Shown here piece after piece: positions 13,915 through 22,746 of a stretch of DNA of 23,043 nt; position 1 is the stretch's first letter; each line of letters opens with the position of its first letter. Below the pieces are notes generated by a model. It did no database searches. It saw only the letters and a list, made by a program, of their open reading frames with translations, and was not told the DNA's origin. The position numbers and the translations under genes are program-made. The stretch is taken from IMG/VR virus record IMGVR_UViG_3300017763_000215, positions 1 through 23,043 of that record. One strand, written 5' to 3'. The DNA is from a virus.

Positions 13915-16040
13915 CCGATATAGCACAAGAAATGATGAATACTATCATCGCGGCTGAAAGCGGCGGGTCAATTGAGACTGTTCGCGACGACACCGGCAGC
14001 TATCGTATGCGCCGCGTTTATGACAAGGCTATGGCTTTAGAGCAGATGCAGGGGGCTGGCGCGGGTGATTATCGCGACATCTACGCGCTGTCACAGCAAG
14101 CAGATGCACCAATCACTGAAGCTGAGGTTGGCGGTACGCAGCTTGGCGCAGCAGCGGGCATACCTGGCGCTATCGTGACTGGCCTGCCAGATGTTGCGGC
14201 TTTAGGATATGGTGGTTATAAAGCAGCTACAGCAGAAGAGGGCGAGCGGTTACAATCGTTCTTGGATGGCTTCAGCGCTATCTCTGGCGCTATTGGTTCT
14301 GAGGCGCTTGGCGGTTTGTTTGATGGGGTTGTTGATAGTTTGGATGTTAGCGATGAAGCCAAGCAAGGTTTAAAGCAGGGATACCTAGCTGGCGAGTTTG
14401 CATCAATGGGTCTTGTTGCGCCGCAGGCTGCTAAGGCCGGGGCTGGCGCTGTTGCTGATTATGCAGCAGGCGCACCAGCCCGCCTAGAAGACGCCAAGAG
14501 CGGCGTCACACTTGGTATGGGTGTAGACCCTACCCAGATCGTTGATGAGGCGATTGTGGCCGGTCAAAAGCTTCTGGGTAAAGATTTGCCGCCAGCCGGT
14601 ACTCTTTTGCCAGCATCTGATGCGCCAACAGTTTCCGGGCTTGCGCCGCAGTATCGCGTAACGGTTGATGCGTTTACGCCAGAAGGTACTGGCAAGCAAT
14701 CTTTGGTGCCAATTAAACTGACGCCAAATAACGCAGAAAAAGTTAAGCCGTTAATGACGCAACTTGAGCAAGAGTTTCCTGACCCACTGGCCTCGCCGCA
14801 ATCATATGCGACTATGGTTGCTAAGATGCAAAACAAAGCTGAAGTTTCTATGCCGCCATCGTGGATGATTGACCACGCAAACAACCCAGAAAAATGGGCT
14901 GATTGGTTTGGGCAAATTACGCCAGATCAAATCAAAGCGGCTGATGAAGGTTTGGCGGTACAGCAAAAATTTGTTGGCGCATACACCGCTGGGTCTGGGC
15001 CAGAATTGACCGGCCAACTTATGTTATGGGCTATCTTGTCAAGACGTATGTCTGCATTCCCACACGAGGCTGGCTATCTTGAATTAGCGGAAGCTGCACA
15101 ACCGTTTATTCAAAAGGCGGCGCGTGGCGAGTGGTCTGATGCAGACACTGCCGCTTGGCGTAAAATGTCAATGAGCATACAACCAGAAGGTGCGCCCGGC
15201 AAAAGTGCCACATCTAACGCAAACGATTTTGGTGAGATTTTCTTAAAAAAGATGTCTGCGGTTGATGAAAACGGTGTGTCTGCATTGACGCGCTTGCACA
15301 ATTTGATTGCAGACCAGAGCAAAAGCAGTAAAGAAATTAGGCGCGAATATTATTCGCTTGCAGAAGGAACAGGTATCGGCAACAAAATTATGTCATTTGC
15401 TTCGCTTGTATCTGGACGAAATGATGTTGTTGTTCTTGACCGCATCCAGATTAATCAAATGTGGGGCGGTGGCGACAAGATTTATGACGACATCATGAAA
15501 CAGTTTGAAGGCGCACAAGGACTTGTTCAATATGAGGCGCTTGAACGCTCACTATTAAATCGTGTGCCAGACCTTTATAATCGCCTTGGGCGTGGTGATG
15601 TGGGGTCTGTTGGCAGATACCATTGGGAAAGCTGGGTAAGATCATCAGGCCAAGTTGTGTCGCACCCAACACTAGAGGCTGTTGTTGGTATGGGTACAAA
15701 ACGCCCCGGCGCAAACTTTAGCCCAACAGAAATGATGCCCATAACTGAAGGCCGGTTCCACACTAAATATTCTGGTGTGGCATACGAAAAAATGCCGAGT
15801 GGTAAAGGCCGGTTTATTTACAAAACAAGTGACGGTGAGCCGTATCAATTCACAAGAACCCAATTAGATGGTATGTTCGATCAAGCGTTTGGCAAAAAGT
15901 CTGGTGTTCTTCCAGCAGACTTTCCGGGCGTCCAAGCATTTGAAGGTGGAAGCATACCTTGGTATGAATTTGAAGGAGTAGATCGTGGAAAACTCGACAA
16001 GCTCATTAGAGCAAAAGGACAACCAGCAAAAGAATACTAA
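13911..16040 (+). CDS. Large virion-region protein with HhH-GPD-like signature, 709 aa
   Basis: No family is recognised for the whole protein. Visible parts: a Gly/Ala-rich, mildly hydrophobic region (about 75-185) that could insert in membranes or pack in the ejected core; a Pro/Thr/Ala linker (about 225-265); and a helical middle (about 265-480). The segment GTGIGNKIMSF continues to VVVLDRIQINQMW at about 486-519, with K492 and D510 exactly 18 residues apart. This matches the Lys/Asp geometry of the helix-hairpin-helix glycosylase/lyase fold (K120 and D138 in E. coli endonuclease III). The C-terminus holds a GRFHTKYSGVAYEKMPSGKG beta segment. An enzymatic role is a hypothesis. Its neighbours are ejection-protein genes. 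Confidence 0.7.
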   Translation: MTDIAQEMMNTIIAAESGGSIETVRDDTGSYRMRRVYDKAMALEQMQGAGAGDYRDIYALSQQADAPITEAEVGGTQLGAAAGIPGAIVTGLPDVAALGYGGYKAATAEEGERLQSFLDGFSAISGAIGSEALGGLFDGVVDSLDVSDEAKQGLKQGYLAGEFASMGLVAPQAAKAGAGAVADYAAGAPARLEDAKSGVTLGMGVDPTQIVDEAIVAGQKLLGKDLPPAGTLLPASDAPTVSGLAPQYRVTVDAFTPEGTGKQSLVPIKLTPNNAEKVKPLMTQLEQEFPDPLASPQSYATMVAKMQNKAEVSMPPSWMIDHANNPEKWADWFGQITPDQIKAADEGLAVQQKFVGAYTAGSGPELTGQLMLWAILSRRMSAFPHEAGYLELAEAAQPFIQKAARGEWSDADTAAWRKMSMSIQPEGAPGKSATSNANDFGEIFLKKMSAVDENGVSALTRLHNLIADQSKSSKEIRREYYSLAEGTGIGNKIMSFASLVSGRNDVVVLDRIQINQMWGGGDKIYDDIMKQFEGAQGLVQYEALERSLLNRVPDLYNRLGRGDVGSVGRYHWESWVRSSGQVVSHPTLEAVVGMGTKRPGANFSPTEMMPITEGRFHTKYSGVAYEKMPSGKGRFIYKTSDGEPYQFTRTQLDGMFDQAFGKKSGVLPADFPGVQAFEGGSIPWYEFEGVDRGKLDKLIRAKGQPAKEY
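15972..15978 (+). promoter_or_regulatory. Ribosome binding site for the hidden 47-aa gene
   Basis: GAAGGAG inside the end of the 709-aa gene, six bases before GTG 15985. This is among the best ribosome binding sites in the window and has no purpose for the frame it lies in. Confidence 0.6.
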
Positions 16041-16128
16041 TGTAATGTCATTGGTTGCTGAGTTATACGCAAAGCGAGAGCTAATGCCTATGCAGGCAGA
16101 GGCCGAAGAAGAACAGCCAAAGGAATAA
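15985..16128 (+). CDS. Small overlapping gene with GTG start, 47 aa
   Basis: A 47-codon frame starts at GTG 15985, 56 bases before the end of the 709-aa gene in another frame, and stops at TAA 16126-16128, three bases before the next gene's ATG. GAAGGAG (15972-15978) is six bases upstream. The product has a polar Asn/Gln/Ser N-terminus, a short NVMSLVAELYAKRELM helix and an acidic tail (QAEAEEEQPKE). It fills what would otherwise be a 91-base gap in a tightly packed operon. I do not recognise the family. Confidence 0.65.
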   Translation: MENSTSSLEQKDNQQKNTNVMSLVAELYAKRELMPMQAEAEEEQPKE

Positions 16129-16131
16129 ACT

Positions 16132-18999
16132 ATGGCGCGTGATCTCACCGAAGAAATGGATGAACTGGCGAAGGCTCAACAAATGGAAGAGATTTCATTT
16201 GGTGTGTCTGATGAGGTCATGACCGAACAAGAAGATTTAGCGCCTGTTACGCCGGAAGAGGTTGTGCAGCTTAACAATCCAGTTTCGTTGCCGGATGAGC
16301 CTGTGCAGGTTGCCAGTTTATTTGATGATGCAGTTACCGGCGCGGTTGGCTTTATAAAGCGCAGAACTGCTGAGGCTGAAAAGCGTGTCACCGCTAAGAT
16401 CCCCGAAAAAGATGTGCAGGTGATCGGCGGCAGCACAGTCATACGCCAAGCCAATCAAGAAGATATTGACGCGCTTGAAGGTGTGCTGGATATCACTTTT
16501 GAAAAAGGTTTGAACCTTCCAGCAATTATGAATGCGTCGGGTGATTTTGACCTCGCCGGTTACATGACGCAAGTAAAACAGTTAAACAAGGAATTATTTG
16601 AACGCGCCCGGCGAGGCACAATCAATTATACCTCAATGCTAGAACTAGCAGAGCAGCAAGGCGCAGATCAGGTGTTGAAGAAATGGCTCACACGTCAGCC
16701 CGGCAGGGGTGATGTGGCTGAAGATGTTCTAGCTGGCTTGATATTAGCGCGAGATCTGACACGCAAAACGCAAGATGCTTTCCAGCTAGCTGCTGACACA
16801 GCAGAGCCGGTGGCGCGGCGTCAGGCATTTGCTAACGCCGCCCAGTACCTCACAATGGAATTTGCGATGTACTCAAATCTATCAGGCGCTGTTAGTGAAA
16901 GCGCCAGGTTGATGCGGGCGATGCAGCAAGCGCAAACAGTAGGCATTGATTTGCGTCGGTCAGATGAATTGCTCAATATACTAGAAAATGAAGGCGTTGA
17001 TTTTGAGCATCTTGGCAGCTTGTATTTGTCTCTGCCAGACCCAGCAGCAAAAACAAAACTGGTTAGAGGGCTGTTTCAGCGCGGCGGCGATGTTTTAACC
17101 GAGGTCTTTATTAATTCAATTCTATCAAACATAGTAACACACGCTGTAAACGTCGCTGGCAACTCAGTGTTTATGATGAGCAAGAGCGTTGAAGAAATGG
17201 TGGCTGGTGCTATTGGCAACACTGGCGTAAACAGGATTAGACCCGGCGGCGTTAATCCAAAAGACAGAGCTTATGCGCGTGATGGTTTAATTAGGCTAGA
17301 AACAATTGGAACCAGCTTTATTGACGCGCTTGTTGTGGCTGGCAAGGCATTTAAGACTGAAGAGGCCAGCGACCTTACCAGCAAAATTGACGTTAGAAAC
17401 AGACGCGCTATTGGTGACACTGGCGACATTGCAGAAATATATAAACAGTTTAAAGACGGCAATGTGATGGCCGGGGCGTTGAATAGTGTCGGCACATATG
17501 TGCGGATGTCTGGCCGGTTTATGTTGGCAGAGGATGAATTTTTTAAAGCCTTTGCCTACCGAACATCAATCAAACAGCAAGCCCGCCAGCGACAGCATGA
17601 TTTTTACGATAGGCTGGTTGAAGGTGGAACGCCACAAAATGAGGCGTCAGATCTGGCTGCGGCTGAGTATGTTAGGGCGCTTGAAAACCCTGATCAAAAA
17701 GCAATGGAAACAGCGCGTGAAGCTGCCCAGATATTGACGTTCCAAGGCGACTTAGGTGGCTTTGCTGGCGAGATGCAGGGCTTTATGTCTCACCCTGCCG
17801 TCAAGATATTTGGTGCGCCGTTCTTTAAAACGCCGGTCAATGTTATGAACTCGGTTGCGGAAAGATCGCCTTTAGCATTGCTATACCCTGATGTGCGCCG
17901 GGCGCTAAAGGCTGGTGGCCGTGATGCTGATATGGCTATGGCAAAGATCTCAACTGGCTCGGCGTTGATGGGCGCATTTGCGTGGATGGGCAGCGGGCTG
18001 CACTCGCCCGACAATCAGGTCATCATTATGGGGGCTGGCCCGACAGATCCACAGGCGCGTCAGGCTATGGAGCGCCTTGGCCTCTATCCACACACTGTCA
18101 ATTTCAAGATGGACGACGGCACATATCGCGGCGTAACTTACTCGCGCCTCGACCCGCTGTCAGGATTGCTGGCTATGTCGGCTGACTATGCGTATTACTC
18201 GCAATATGAAGATGATAACAGCGTATTAGAAAACTTAACAACAGCCACAGCGCTTGGTTTGTATAACTACGCAATGCAGCAGCCTTTCTTGGATGGTGTG
18301 TCGGATTTGTCTCGCATCCTAAACAACGCAGATCCTAAGTTGGCTTTTGAAGAGGCTCAGTCGTTCTTTGCTGAAAGAGCCACAACAGCCGGGTTGCAAA
18401 TTATTCCAACTGTATCATCTTTGGGCGCTGCGGTTGAGCGCGTTGTAGATCCAATGGCATCAAGCACGTTGCTGCCGGGCGAAGGTTTCTTTGGCGAAGA
18501 CCCAACATTATTGAACCCTGCGTCTAGGGGCTTTTACACAGCAATACAAAAAGCCAAAGCGCGTCATCCTATGTTTAGTGCAGATATGCCACCATCCCTA
18601 AACCTATGGGGCGAGGTTCGCACACAAGGCACCGGGGCTGGGTGGGAGATGTGGTCACCTGTTCGCATTATGGATGCTCAATATGAGGGGCTTGACCGCG
18701 AGATGATGGAGCTTGGTGATGGCTTGTCAATGCCGAGCAAGCGCATCAGCGGCGTTATCCTTAATAACGAGCAGTACAACTCGCTAATTTACGCGGTGAA
18801 CCAGCCAGATCCAAATGCGCCTATGCTAAAGGACGCGCTGACAGACGTGCTGTATTCGCCGATTTATGACCAATTGCCGACTAAAGAAGATAAGCTGGAC
18901 GCGATGAAAGCAATTTACAGCAAGTATTCCAGTGCGGCTCGTAAGATCCTTATGCAGCAATATCCAGAACTGCGAGAGCGGGTAGCGGAAAATCAGTAA
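16132..18999 (+). CDS. Large internal/ejection virion protein, 955 aa
   Basis: Largest protein in the window, in the place of T7 gp16. It has an acidic N-terminus (1-60) and long helices. NSILSNIVTHAVNVAGN at 328-344 is followed by a hydrophobic VFMMSKSVEEMVAGAIGN; this motif style occurs in large polyvalent-type and internal proteins of phages (LPD38-like, from memory). A Gly/Ala/Met hydrophobic run (about 606-625) may be membrane-active. The C-terminal WGEVRTQGTG...GLSMPSKRISGVILNNEQYNSL begins at W826 and is typical of marine podovirus ejection proteins. No lytic transglycosylase motif is visible, unlike T7 gp16. AAAGGA (16119-16124) precedes ATG 16132. Confidence 0.75.
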   Translation: MARDLTEEMDELAKAQQMEEISFGVSDEVMTEQEDLAPVTPEEVVQLNNPVSLPDEPVQVASLFDDAVTGAVGFIKRRTAEAEKRVTAKIPEKDVQVIGGSTVIRQANQEDIDALEGVLDITFEKGLNLPAIMNASGDFDLAGYMTQVKQLNKELFERARRGTINYTSMLELAEQQGADQVLKKWLTRQPGRGDVAEDVLAGLILARDLTRKTQDAFQLAADTAEPVARRQAFANAAQYLTMEFAMYSNLSGAVSESARLMRAMQQAQTVGIDLRRSDELLNILENEGVDFEHLGSLYLSLPDPAAKTKLVRGLFQRGGDVLTEVFINSILSNIVTHAVNVAGNSVFMMSKSVEEMVAGAIGNTGVNRIRPGGVNPKDRAYARDGLIRLETIGTSFIDALVVAGKAFKTEEASDLTSKIDVRNRRAIGDTGDIAEIYKQFKDGNVMAGALNSVGTYVRMSGRFMLAEDEFFKAFAYRTSIKQQARQRQHDFYDRLVEGGTPQNEASDLAAAEYVRALENPDQKAMETAREAAQILTFQGDLGGFAGEMQGFMSHPAVKIFGAPFFKTPVNVMNSVAERSPLALLYPDVRRALKAGGRDADMAMAKISTGSALMGAFAWMGSGLHSPDNQVIIMGAGPTDPQARQAMERLGLYPHTVNFKMDDGTYRGVTYSRLDPLSGLLAMSADYAYYSQYEDDNSVLENLTTATALGLYNYAMQQPFLDGVSDLSRILNNADPKLAFEEAQSFFAERATTAGLQIIPTVSSLGAAVERVVDPMASSTLLPGEGFFGEDPTLLNPASRGFYTAIQKAKARHPMFSADMPPSLNLWGEVRTQGTGAGWEMWSPVRIMDAQYEGLDREMMELGDGLSMPSKRISGVILNNEQYNSLIYAVNQPDPNAPMLKDALTDVLYSPIYDQLPTKEDKLDAMKAIYSKYSSAARKILMQQYPELRERVAENQ

Positions 19000-19011
19000 A
19001 TGGTGTATTAT

Positions 19012-19027
19012 TCACAGCAGAATGTGA
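19012..19027 (+). other. Small inverted repeat over the tail fibre ribosome binding site
   Basis: TCACA (19012-19016) and TGTGA (19023-19027) are perfect inverted arms separated by six bases. The right arm overlaps the GTGAGG (19024-19029) that serves ATG 19036, so folding could limit fibre translation. Five base pairs is weak. Confidence 0.3.
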
Positions 19028-19035
19028 GGCATTAA

Positions 19036-21396
19036 ATGGCAGATTATAATATTAACGCAGTAACACGGCGTGTCGTGTTTACCGGCTCCGCTGGCACCGG
19101 GCCTTATGCGTTTTCGTTTGAGATCTTAAACAACACCGATATCGTTGCTTATTTCAATGCAACTAAGCTGACGCTGACGACAGACTTTACTGTGACGATT
19201 AACGCTAACGGCACCGGCTCTATAACGCTGGTGGTTAACGGTGGCGGCAACGTGCCACAAACACCAGTGGCGGCTGATCAAGTTGTTATTGTTGGTTCAA
19301 GAGATATTGAGCGCGTCACAGACTTTGTAACAGCCGGTGATTTGCTGGCATCTAGCCTTAATGAGCAGCTAGACGCGCTAACAATTTTTGACCAACAAGT
19401 TGCTGAAGAAAACGCGAGAGCAATTAGAGTGCCTGCATTTGACCCGGCACTGGTTGAGGATGGCGGCGTTGTTAATATGACACTGCCAACAAAAGACAGC
19501 CGCGCTGGCAAGACACTAGCCTTTGACACAAACGGCAACCCTGTTGTCGGTGAGGACTTTGGCACTTGGCGCGGTGACTGGGCTGCGTCAACAGTATATG
19601 ACATACGCGATATCCTGCGTGACGCTAGTAACTATAACATTTATCGCTGTAACACCGCACACACATCCAGCGGCGCTACACCAATTAGCAGCAACGCCGA
19701 TGCAGCTAAGTGGGATCTGGTGGTTGATGCGTCTTATGCGGCGACACAAGCAACCAACGCGGCAAACAGCGCAACGGCTGCGGCTACTGATGCAGACGAT
19801 GCAAATAAAATAGTGAACACTAATAATAATGTTCAGTACACTTTGTCTAATGGCAGTACAGGATTTTCTGCACTTCATTATTTGAGTGCAACCATTATTC
19901 AAGCTAATAATTCAGTAACACAAGCTGGCCTTGCTACAAGTGCAAAAACAGACGCAGAAGCTGCACAAACAGCAGCCGAAACTGCGTTGGATTTGTTTGA
20001 CGATGCTATGCTTGGGGCCAAAGCGTCAGATCCATCTCTTGATAATGATGGTCAAGCTCTTGCTGACGGTGCTTTATATTTTGACACTACTAATGATGTG
20101 ATGAAGGTTTACAACTTAGCTACAACAAGCTGGTTGCAATTAACGCCGACAGTTTCTAATCAAGTAAATATCAATACGGTTGCTGGTCAAGTCAGCCCGA
20201 CAAACAACATTGCCACTGTTGCTGGGATTGATAGTCAGATTACAACTGTAGCTGGAATTAATACAACCCATTTAAGCAATGTATCTGGTGTTGCTACACA
20301 GGTGGGAATTCTTGGAACTTCTGATGCTGTTTCCGATATGAATACCCTTGGAACCGCTGCAATTGTTACAGATATGGATACCCTTGCGGATCGTGCCGCA
20401 GACATTGCGACTCTAGCTGACATCCAAGATGGAACTACAGCAACCAACACTATGCAAACTGTTGTTAGTAATCTGACTGGAGTTAATAATTTCTTTGCTC
20501 AATATCGTACTGGTGCTTCTGATCCAACAACTAGTTTGGACGAAGGTGATTTATTTTATAATAGCACTTCAAATAATCTTAAATATTATAATGGTTCTGA
20601 GTGGGTAGTTGCTACAACTAGCGTTAATGGAACAGCTAACCGCAACACTTACACCGCTACGGCTGGTCAGACCACATTTTCCGCAACATATGATGTTGGT
20701 TTTGTAGATGTATATCTTAATGGCGTTAAGCTTATTGTTAGCACAGATTTTACTGCTACCAATGGAACATCCATCGTTCTTACATCTGGCGCTGCTCTCA
20801 ATGACACTGTTGATATTGTTGGGTATGGCGTATTCAATGTTGCAAACGTCAATTTCTCCATCAATGATGCGACTGATGTTAATACGGCTGGTTTAACCAA
20901 CGGTCAAATATTAGCGTTTAACTCAAGCACCAGTGATTTTGAGCCAGTAGATGCTAATGCTGGTGCAGCATTGTTAGCAGGCTCAACTTTTACAGGTGCG
21001 GTAGTAGTTAACAATCAGCTAGATATTGAAGAAGTCCACGAAAAAGTAACAGTGATTACGAGTACAACTGGAACTCTGACTTTTGATACAGCGGTTCAAG
21101 GCGTTGTTCTTGGAACAGCAAATCAAACAGCAAACCGCACCATTAATTTTACAAATGTAAACTCAACACTCGCTGTAGGTCAGAGCGTCACTTGCGCTGT
21201 GATGTTAAGCCAAGGCGCAACAGCTTATTACCTTAGTGCTTATCAAGTTGATGGCGGGTCGGTTACACCAAAATGGCAGGGTGGAACTGCGCCAAGCGCT
21301 GGAAATGCAAGCAGTATTGATGCTTACAGTTTTACAATTATTAAGACGGCCGACGCTACATTTACCGTGCTAGCGAGCCAAACTCAATTTGCATAG
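19036..21396 (+). CDS. Tail fibre with T7-type N-terminal domain, 786 aa
   Basis: The N-terminus (about 1-125) begins NINAVTRRVVFTGSAGTGPY and continues FSFEILNNTDIVAYFN. This is the T7 gp17-like virion-attachment domain. Then come a W178-W182...C205 module with the look of a small carbohydrate-binding domain, an Ala/Thr-rich coiled-coil-like shaft (about 235-325), and a 'GALYFDTTND...W' hairpin module (345-366). Short Asn/Val/Ala repeats of the type NINTVAG/IATVAG/ITTVAG follow (about 375-420), then a second hairpin module (504-523), a beta module resembling the N-terminal one (about 536-600), and a beta-rich tip. G+C falls along the gene. It should bind the host surface as a trimer (family knowledge). 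Confidence 0.85.
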   Translation: MADYNINAVTRRVVFTGSAGTGPYAFSFEILNNTDIVAYFNATKLTLTTDFTVTINANGTGSITLVVNGGGNVPQTPVAADQVVIVGSRDIERVTDFVTAGDLLASSLNEQLDALTIFDQQVAEENARAIRVPAFDPALVEDGGVVNMTLPTKDSRAGKTLAFDTNGNPVVGEDFGTWRGDWAASTVYDIRDILRDASNYNIYRCNTAHTSSGATPISSNADAAKWDLVVDASYAATQATNAANSATAAATDADDANKIVNTNNNVQYTLSNGSTGFSALHYLSATIIQANNSVTQAGLATSAKTDAEAAQTAAETALDLFDDAMLGAKASDPSLDNDGQALADGALYFDTTNDVMKVYNLATTSWLQLTPTVSNQVNINTVAGQVSPTNNIATVAGIDSQITTVAGINTTHLSNVSGVATQVGILGTSDAVSDMNTLGTAAIVTDMDTLADRAADIATLADIQDGTTATNTMQTVVSNLTGVNNFFAQYRTGASDPTTSLDEGDLFYNSTSNNLKYYNGSEWVVATTSVNGTANRNTYTATAGQTTFSATYDVGFVDVYLNGVKLIVSTDFTATNGTSIVLTSGAALNDTVDIVGYGVFNVANVNFSINDATDVNTAGLTNGQILAFNSSTSDFEPVDANAGAALLAGSTFTGAVVVNNQLDIEEVHEKVTVITSTTGTLTFDTAVQGVVLGTANQTANRTINFTNVNSTLAVGQSVTCAVMLSQGATAYYLSAYQVDGGSVTPKWQGGTAPSAGNASSIDAYSFTIIKTADATFTVLASQTQFA

Positions 21397-21408
21397 GAGG
21401 ATTTTATA

Positions 21409-22746
21409 ATGCCTATGTTGGCAGCGATTGGCGGCGGTTCATCTAGAGGATTCGGGTTTGGGATTTTTGATAGTATTTTTGTTCCAGACTTAGGTGGAAC
21501 TTATACTGAAACTAAACTATCAGCTTTAGATGCTCAAGCTTCTGATGAGTTTGGCAAAAATCTTTCAATAAATGGAACTGGTGAATATTTAATTTCTGGT
21601 GCAAGAAATGAAGACACGGTGGCTAGTAATGCTGGTGCGGCTTATATTTTTAAAAGAACTGATTCTACTTGGAGTCAACAAGCAAAACTAACTGCATCAG
21701 ATGGGGGAGCTTCAGATGGTTTTGGTTATGATGTTGCCATAAGCAAAGACGGAAACTATGCAATTGTCGGGGCTTGGTTTGAAGACGGAGGATCAGGTAA
21801 TCCAACAAGCAATGCTGGTGCTGGTTATGTCTTTGTTAGATCAGGATCAAGCTGGACACAACAAGCTAAGTTAGTAGCTTCCGATGCTGTTGCAAGTGAT
21901 TTGCTTGGACTGCATGTTTCAATAAATGAGGACGGAACATATGTAGCGTTAGGTGCTGAAGGGGAAGACACAGGTGGATCGTCTTCTGGTGCTGTTTATA
22001 TTTTTGTACGATCAGGTTCAAGTTGGAGCGAGCAACAAAAAATTACTCAAAGCCCATCATCTGCAAACCATAGATTTAGTAAGGTTTCATTAAATTCAGA
22101 TGGAACTTATCTTTTGGCTGGAGCAACTGGAGTACAAGGCTCACCAAATTTTAACAATGAAGGTGCAGTTTATGTATTCACAAGATCGGGTTCAACTTGG
22201 ACACAGCAACAAGGCCCAATATTTACTTCAGATGGACAATCTTCAGATGGATTTGGCATTTCAGTAGCTATTAATGAAGACGCTACAACTTTTATATCTA
22301 GCTCTAAAAATGAAGATGGTGGTTCTGGTGACCCAATAAGCAATGCTGGTGCAGCATATGTTTTTACAAGGTCTGGTTCAACTTGGAGCCAACAAGCCAA
22401 ATTAGTGGCTTCTGATGCACAAGCAAGCGATGATTTTGGGCAAAGTGTTGCAATAAATAAAGACGGAAACATTGTAGTAATTGGTGCAAATGATGAAGAT
22501 GGTGGTTCTGGTGATCCGACATCTAATGTAGGTGCTTTTTATGTGTTTGAAAGAACTGGCTCTTCTTGGACACAAAAGAAAAAAATATTATCGTCTGATG
22601 GTGACGCTTCTGACAGTTTTAGTCACGAAGTAAGCATTAGTGATGATGGGAACTACATAATATCTGGAGCACACGCTGATGACGGTAGTGGTAACTCAGT
22701 TAGTAACTCTGGTGCTTTGTATGTTTATAAAGTTCCATCTGCATAA
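21409..22746 (+). CDS. Seven-bladed FG-GAP-like beta-propeller protein, 445 aa
   Basis: Residues 1-30 are a Gly-rich leader (MPMLAAIGGGSSRGFGFG) of the kind found at the start of other marine phage tail proteins, probably a virion anchor. The rest is seven tandem repeats of 55-62 residues with the pattern KLxASDxxASDxFGxxVAI-xxDGxYxIxGAxxEDGGSG-xSNAGAxYVFxRSGSxWxQQ. This is the FG-GAP (FG-GAP_2) repeat of integrin-alpha-type propellers, and seven copies make a closed ring. A role in receptor binding or as a fibre tip is inferred from position behind the fibre gene. AGGAGG (21395-21400) is a perfect ribosome binding site. The gene is clearly AT-richer than its neighbours. No signal peptide is evident. 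Confidence 0.85.
   Translation: MPMLAAIGGGSSRGFGFGIFDSIFVPDLGGTYTETKLSALDAQASDEFGKNLSINGTGEYLISGARNEDTVASNAGAAYIFKRTDSTWSQQAKLTASDGGASDGFGYDVAISKDGNYAIVGAWFEDGGSGNPTSNAGAGYVFVRSGSSWTQQAKLVASDAVASDLLGLHVSINEDGTYVALGAEGEDTGGSSSGAVYIFVRSGSSWSEQQKITQSPSSANHRFSKVSLNSDGTYLLAGATGVQGSPNFNNEGAVYVFTRSGSTWTQQQGPIFTSDGQSSDGFGISVAINEDATTFISSSKNEDGGSGDPISNAGAAYVFTRSGSTWSQQAKLVASDAQASDDFGQSVAINKDGNIVVIGANDEDGGSGDPTSNVGAFYVFERTGSSWTQKKKILSSDGDASDSFSHEVSISDDGNYIISGAHADDGSGNSVSNSGALYVYKVPSA
21499..22743 (+). repeat. Seven tandem FG-GAP-like repeats
   Basis: Repeat units: 21499-21681, 21682-21864, 21865-22035, 22036-22209, 22210-22395, 22396-22578 and 22579-22743. Blades 1, 2, 5, 6 and 7 keep the SDxF start; 3 (SDLL) and 4 (NHRF) are degenerate. 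The CAAGCAATGCTGGTGC-type stretches of units 2, 5 and 6 are nearly alike in DNA, pointing to fairly recent duplication. Confidence 0.85.

Noticed and set aside
19000-19035. 11-codon ORF (MVYYSQQNVRH) ending directly at the tail fibre ATG
   Set aside because: Its ATG overlaps the previous stop but no purine run is suitably spaced, and it looks like chance in a short gap. A coupling role is possible but unsupported.
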